Assembly: GCA_944328495.1 (NCBI GenBank) | Contig: CALVHR010000001.1 | Span: 1-64,000 of the forward strand | Reading direction: 5' to 3' | DNA: 64,000 nt | DNA from: an uncultured Clostridia bacterium | GTDB lineage: Bacteria; Bacillota; Clostridia; Christensenellales; Borkfalkiaceae | Shown: piece by piece, positions 61,838-64,000 of the stretch | How positions within the stretch are numbered: the first letter of the stretch is position 1 | How the letters are laid out: every line of letters starts with the position of its first letter | Position numbers and translations under genes: made by a program | The notes under the pieces: generated by a model | Database searches by the model: none | Told to the model about the DNA's origin: nothing | What the model saw: only the letters and a program-made list of their open reading frames with translations

Positions 61838-61906
61838 GGGAAGGGAGCGACCCGAGCGGCGTGATGCCGGGAGAGAATATGAGAATGGGGGAAGCGCTCC
61901 CTTCCC
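61838..61906 (+). other. Long hairpin upstream of HNH endonuclease, possible cos region
   Basis: A perfect 12-bp GC-rich inverted repeat (61838-61849/61895-61906) encloses a smaller CGGC/GCCG hairpin. It lies 23 bp before the HNH gene, the location of cos in HK97-like phages with HNH-terminase modules. A structured RNA is an alternative. The 61690-61837 stretch shows no gene. Confidence 0.5.
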
Positions 61907-61928
61907 TTGTGTTTATGAGGAATAAATA

Positions 61929-62306
61929 ATGCCGAGAAAACCGAAACGCCCCTGCAGCTACCCCGGGTGTCCGAGACTGGTAGAGGGGCAATACTGTGAA
62001 GAACATAAAAAATTAACGGACGCGCAGTACAACAAATATTCGCGGGATAACTTTTCAAAAAGTTTCTACAAGACTCCCGAGTGGTTGTTCGTTCGCAAGC
62101 GGCAGCTTACAGAGCATCCGTTTTGTGAAGAATGCTTGAAGAAAGGACAGGCGGTGCGGGCGGTCATCGTGGACCATATCCGCCCCATCAAGCAAGGCGG
62201 TCAACCTTTCGCGCCGTCCAACCTGCAGTCGCTGTGCTGGAGCTGCCACTCGCGCAAGTCAGCCGAGGAGGGCAGCCGGTGGAGGACGTCACCCCGCAAG
62301 GGCTGA
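61929..62306 (+). CDS. HNH endonuclease of the packaging module
   Basis: A 125-residue HNH nuclease. An N-terminal Zn-ribbon-like CSYPGCPRLVEGQYCEEH, then CEECLKKG, VDHIRPIKQGG and LCWSCHSRK form the HNH fold with its structural zinc. In HK97-type phages such a protein assists terminase at cos. The ATG at 61929 follows a GAGGAATA site. About 216 bp without a gene separate it from the small terminase gene. Confidence 0.88.
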   Translation: MPRKPKRPCSYPGCPRLVEGQYCEEHKKLTDAQYNKYSRDNFSKSFYKTPEWLFVRKRQLTEHPFCEECLKKGQAVRAVIVDHIRPIKQGGQPFAPSNLQSLCWSCHSRKSAEEGSRWRTSPRKG

Positions 62307-62442
62307 CCCGCTCGGGGGAGGGGGTATCAAATCCCCGGGGCTTCCACCCCATACAGCGGGGCCGCACTCTCGCGCGAAAAATCGCATATTCAAAAATCAA
62401 AGGGGAAAATCAACCTTTAGGGGATACCCCACTAAAGTGGGA

Positions 62443-62466
62443 GCGGGCAAAACAGCCCGCTTTTTG
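62443..62466 (+). terminator. Small terminator between HNH and terminase genes
   Basis: GCGGGC (62443-62448) and GCCCGC (62455-62460) followed by TTTTT. The rest of the gap 62307-62522 changes from very GC-rich to AT-rich with short AATCAA repeats, and holds no gene. Confidence 0.7.
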
Positions 62467-62522
62467 ATTTCCCGGGAAATCAAAATAATCAATGAAATCA
62501 AATAATCAAAAATGGAGGGACT

Positions 62523-63017
62523 ATGCCGAGCGGAGGAAGAAGACCGGGTGCTGGGCGACCGAGAAAAGCCGCCGCCCAAAAGATACTTGACGGCAATCCG
62601 GGCAAGCGTCCCATCGAAGTGCTGAACTTCGATACAGGGGGAATGGAACTGCCGAGCGAACCGCCGGAGTATTTAACGCCAAAGGCAAAAGAGATATACA
62701 GGACGGTATTCGGATGGCTGAAAAGCATCGGCTGCACCAACGGCATACTTCCATACAACCTCGAGGAGTATGCGTTTTGCAAAGCGCGATGGCTTGAGTG
62801 CGAGGAAATGAACACGAAACACGGGCTCCTCGTAAAAGACCAGAACGGCAAGGCTGTCCCGTCGCCATTTGTGACGATGGCACAGCAATATCTCAAGCAG
62901 ACTAACGAGGTGTGGAGCAAAATATATCTCGTCGTGCGCGAAAGCAAACTCTCCAAGTGGGATGAAAACAACCCGAATGACGATATCATGGAAAAACTGT
63001 TGGGAGGAAAGTCGTGA
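62523..63017 (+). CDS. Phage terminase small subunit, P27 family
   Basis: A 164-residue P27-type small terminase, the DNA-recognition part of the packaging motor. It starts with the diagnostic GGRRPGAGRPRKAA and has LPSEPPEYLTPKAKEIYRTV and the HTH-like core. Its stop overlaps the next methyltransferase start. The large subunit must lie beyond the window. Confidence 0.9.
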   Translation: MPSGGRRPGAGRPRKAAAQKILDGNPGKRPIEVLNFDTGGMELPSEPPEYLTPKAKEIYRTVFGWLKSIGCTNGILPYNLEEYAFCKARWLECEEMNTKHGLLVKDQNGKAVPSPFVTMAQQYLKQTNEVWSKIYLVVRESKLSKWDENNPNDDIMEKLLGGKS

Positions 63018-64000
63018 TGGAATACACGCAAGAGAACCCGTTGCGGCTTATTGAGTTGTTTGCGGGTATCGGCTCGCAGACACAGGCACTTAAAAATGTG
63101 GGAGTGTCGCATATGGTAATAGCGATTTCGGAAATAGACAAGAACGCCATCAAGAGTTATACGGCTCTGCACGGCGAGACGGTCAACCTGGGCGATATCA
63201 GAGAAATCCGGGAACTCCCCGAAGCAGACTTTTGGACATATTCGTTCCCATGCCAAGACATCTCGGTGGCGGGGCATGGTGCGGGCATCAAGGAGGGGAC
63301 GCGGAGCGGGCTGTTGCTTGAAGTCGAGCGGCTGTTGAAAATCGCTGCTGAAAAAGGAACACTTCCCAAATACCTGCTTCTCGAAAATGTAAAGAATCTT
63401 GTGAGCAAGAAATTCAAAGCCGACTTCGACAGTTGGCTTTCTTTTTTGTCCTCGCTCGGATATACGAATTATTGGCAGGTACTCAATGCCAAAGACTACG
63501 GTATCCCGCAGCATAGAGAGCGGGTGTTCTGTGTTTCTATTTGGGGAGAACATACAGCATTTGTATTCCCCGAAAAGCGCGAATTGACCTTACGGCTCAA
63601 AGACATGATCGACGAACACGTCGATGAAAGGTACTATCTCAAGGAAAGCACCATCCGTAGCATCGTGACATCGAAGTTCAACTCCCGGCGCGACTCGATC
63701 CGCCGCCCAAGCGATTATGCTTACTGTTTGCGGGCAAGAGATTGTTATGAACCACAATGCGTACAAGTCGGTGATGTAGTCGGTGAGAAGTGGGAAAAGA
63801 TGCACGAAATGAGCCGAAGGGTATTCCAGACGGATGGAATATCTCCCATGGTGCATTGCGCGGGTGGCGGCAATACGGAGCTGAAAATCGCAGAGGATTT
63901 TGTCCTCGGCGGCTTGCAAGAGCATCAAGTTCCGAGAACAGATGGGGTGAGCCCTACGTTGACGGAGGCTATGGGAAAAGGTGGAGGACAAACCCCTGTA
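63017..64000 (+). CDS. C5 cytosine DNA methyltransferase, incomplete at window end
   Basis: At least 328 codons open to the window end. Motif I ELFAGIGSQTQALK (about 12-25), motif IV SFPCQDISVAGHG with the catalytic Cys, LLLENVKNL and DYGIPQHRERVFCV identify a C5 methyltransferase related to the one at 41492. In phages such enzymes protect phage DNA from host restriction. The ATG at 63017 overlaps the terminase stop (TGATG) with GGGAGG upstream. The C-terminus is not in the window. Confidence 0.9.
   Translation, partial: MEYTQENPLRLIELFAGIGSQTQALKNVGVSHMVIAISEIDKNAIKSYTALHGETVNLGDIREIRELPEADFWTYSFPCQDISVAGHGAGIKEGTRSGLLLEVERLLKIAAEKGTLPKYLLLENVKNLVSKKFKADFDSWLSFLSSLGYTNYWQVLNAKDYGIPQHRERVFCVSIWGEHTAFVFPEKRELTLRLKDMIDEHVDERYYLKESTIRSIVTSKFNSRRDSIRRPSDYAYCLRARDCYEPQCVQVGDVVGEKWEKMHEMSRRVFQTDGISPMVHCAGGGNTELKIAEDFVLGGLQEHQVPRTDGVSPTLTEAMGKGGGQTPV

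Noticed and set aside
1..64000. tRNA or rRNA genes
   Set aside because: I saw no cloverleaf or rRNA-like sequence by eye; a covariance scan would be needed to exclude tRNAs fully.

Overview
This is a 64 kb stretch of a low-to-mid GC Gram-positive chromosome, most likely an anaerobic gut Clostridia member. The support is the strong Shine-Dalgarno sites, TTGACA/TATAAT promoters, and a gene set of yigZ-type gene, ilvE, recX, nnr, U32 peptidase, mutS2, tex, DUF5685 and an M16 peptidase. An assignment near Christensenellales is only a guess from overall flavour. Two very different halves meet near 36.7 kb.

The left half (1-36.6 kb) is chromosome. It opens inside a tandem array of 210-bp units made almost entirely of hairpins. 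Housekeeping genes follow (yigZ-like, ilvE, recX, bifunctional nnr). Next is an inducible glycan locus at 5.2-16.9 kb: a 3'-truncated sialate O-acetylesterase, a divergent AraC regulator, two sugar ABC permeases, a GxGYxYP-type lipoprotein, a solute-binding lipoprotein and a GH38 alpha-mannosidase. No ABC ATPase is present, so a shared MsmX-type ATPase is inferred. After adenine deaminase come a U32 peptidase, mutS2, a deacetylase, an M16 peptidase, two base-damage repair genes, tex, acpP, a Cys-rich lipoprotein, an IS3-family remnant that cuts off the start of another gene, trpS, DUF5685, a degenerate J-domain protein, a membrane protein and a TrmA-type uracil methyltransferase.

The right half (36.8-64 kb) looks like a prophage with cargo; its right end lies beyond the window. 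Order: an unknown 472-aa protein, a serine recombinase, a WYL regulator, then an AT-rich overlapping operon (41.3-51.0 kb). That operon encodes a small HTH protein, C5 cytosine methyltransferase, an unknown protein, a MORC/MutL-type GHKL ATPase, a Z1 ATPase, a PD-(D/E)XK protein and an AIPR protein. This matches the MORC-ATPase restriction-modification clusters predicted by Iyer, Abhiman and Aravind. It is the strongest candidate for an unusual biological system here, sitting as defence cargo between integrase and repressor.

Phage genes continue with a LexA-like repressor under a promoter carrying a perfect SOS box, zinc-ribbon proteins, HTH proteins, a SNF2 helicase, an HNH/AP2-like protein fused in frame to another phage protein, a primase-ATPase, a 30-bp-phased repeat block, a VRR-NUC nuclease, a late-regulator-like HTH, a Doc/DinJ toxin-antitoxin pair on the opposite strand, a hairpin-rich possible cos region, HNH endonuclease, small terminase and a second, incomplete C5 methyltransferase running off the end.
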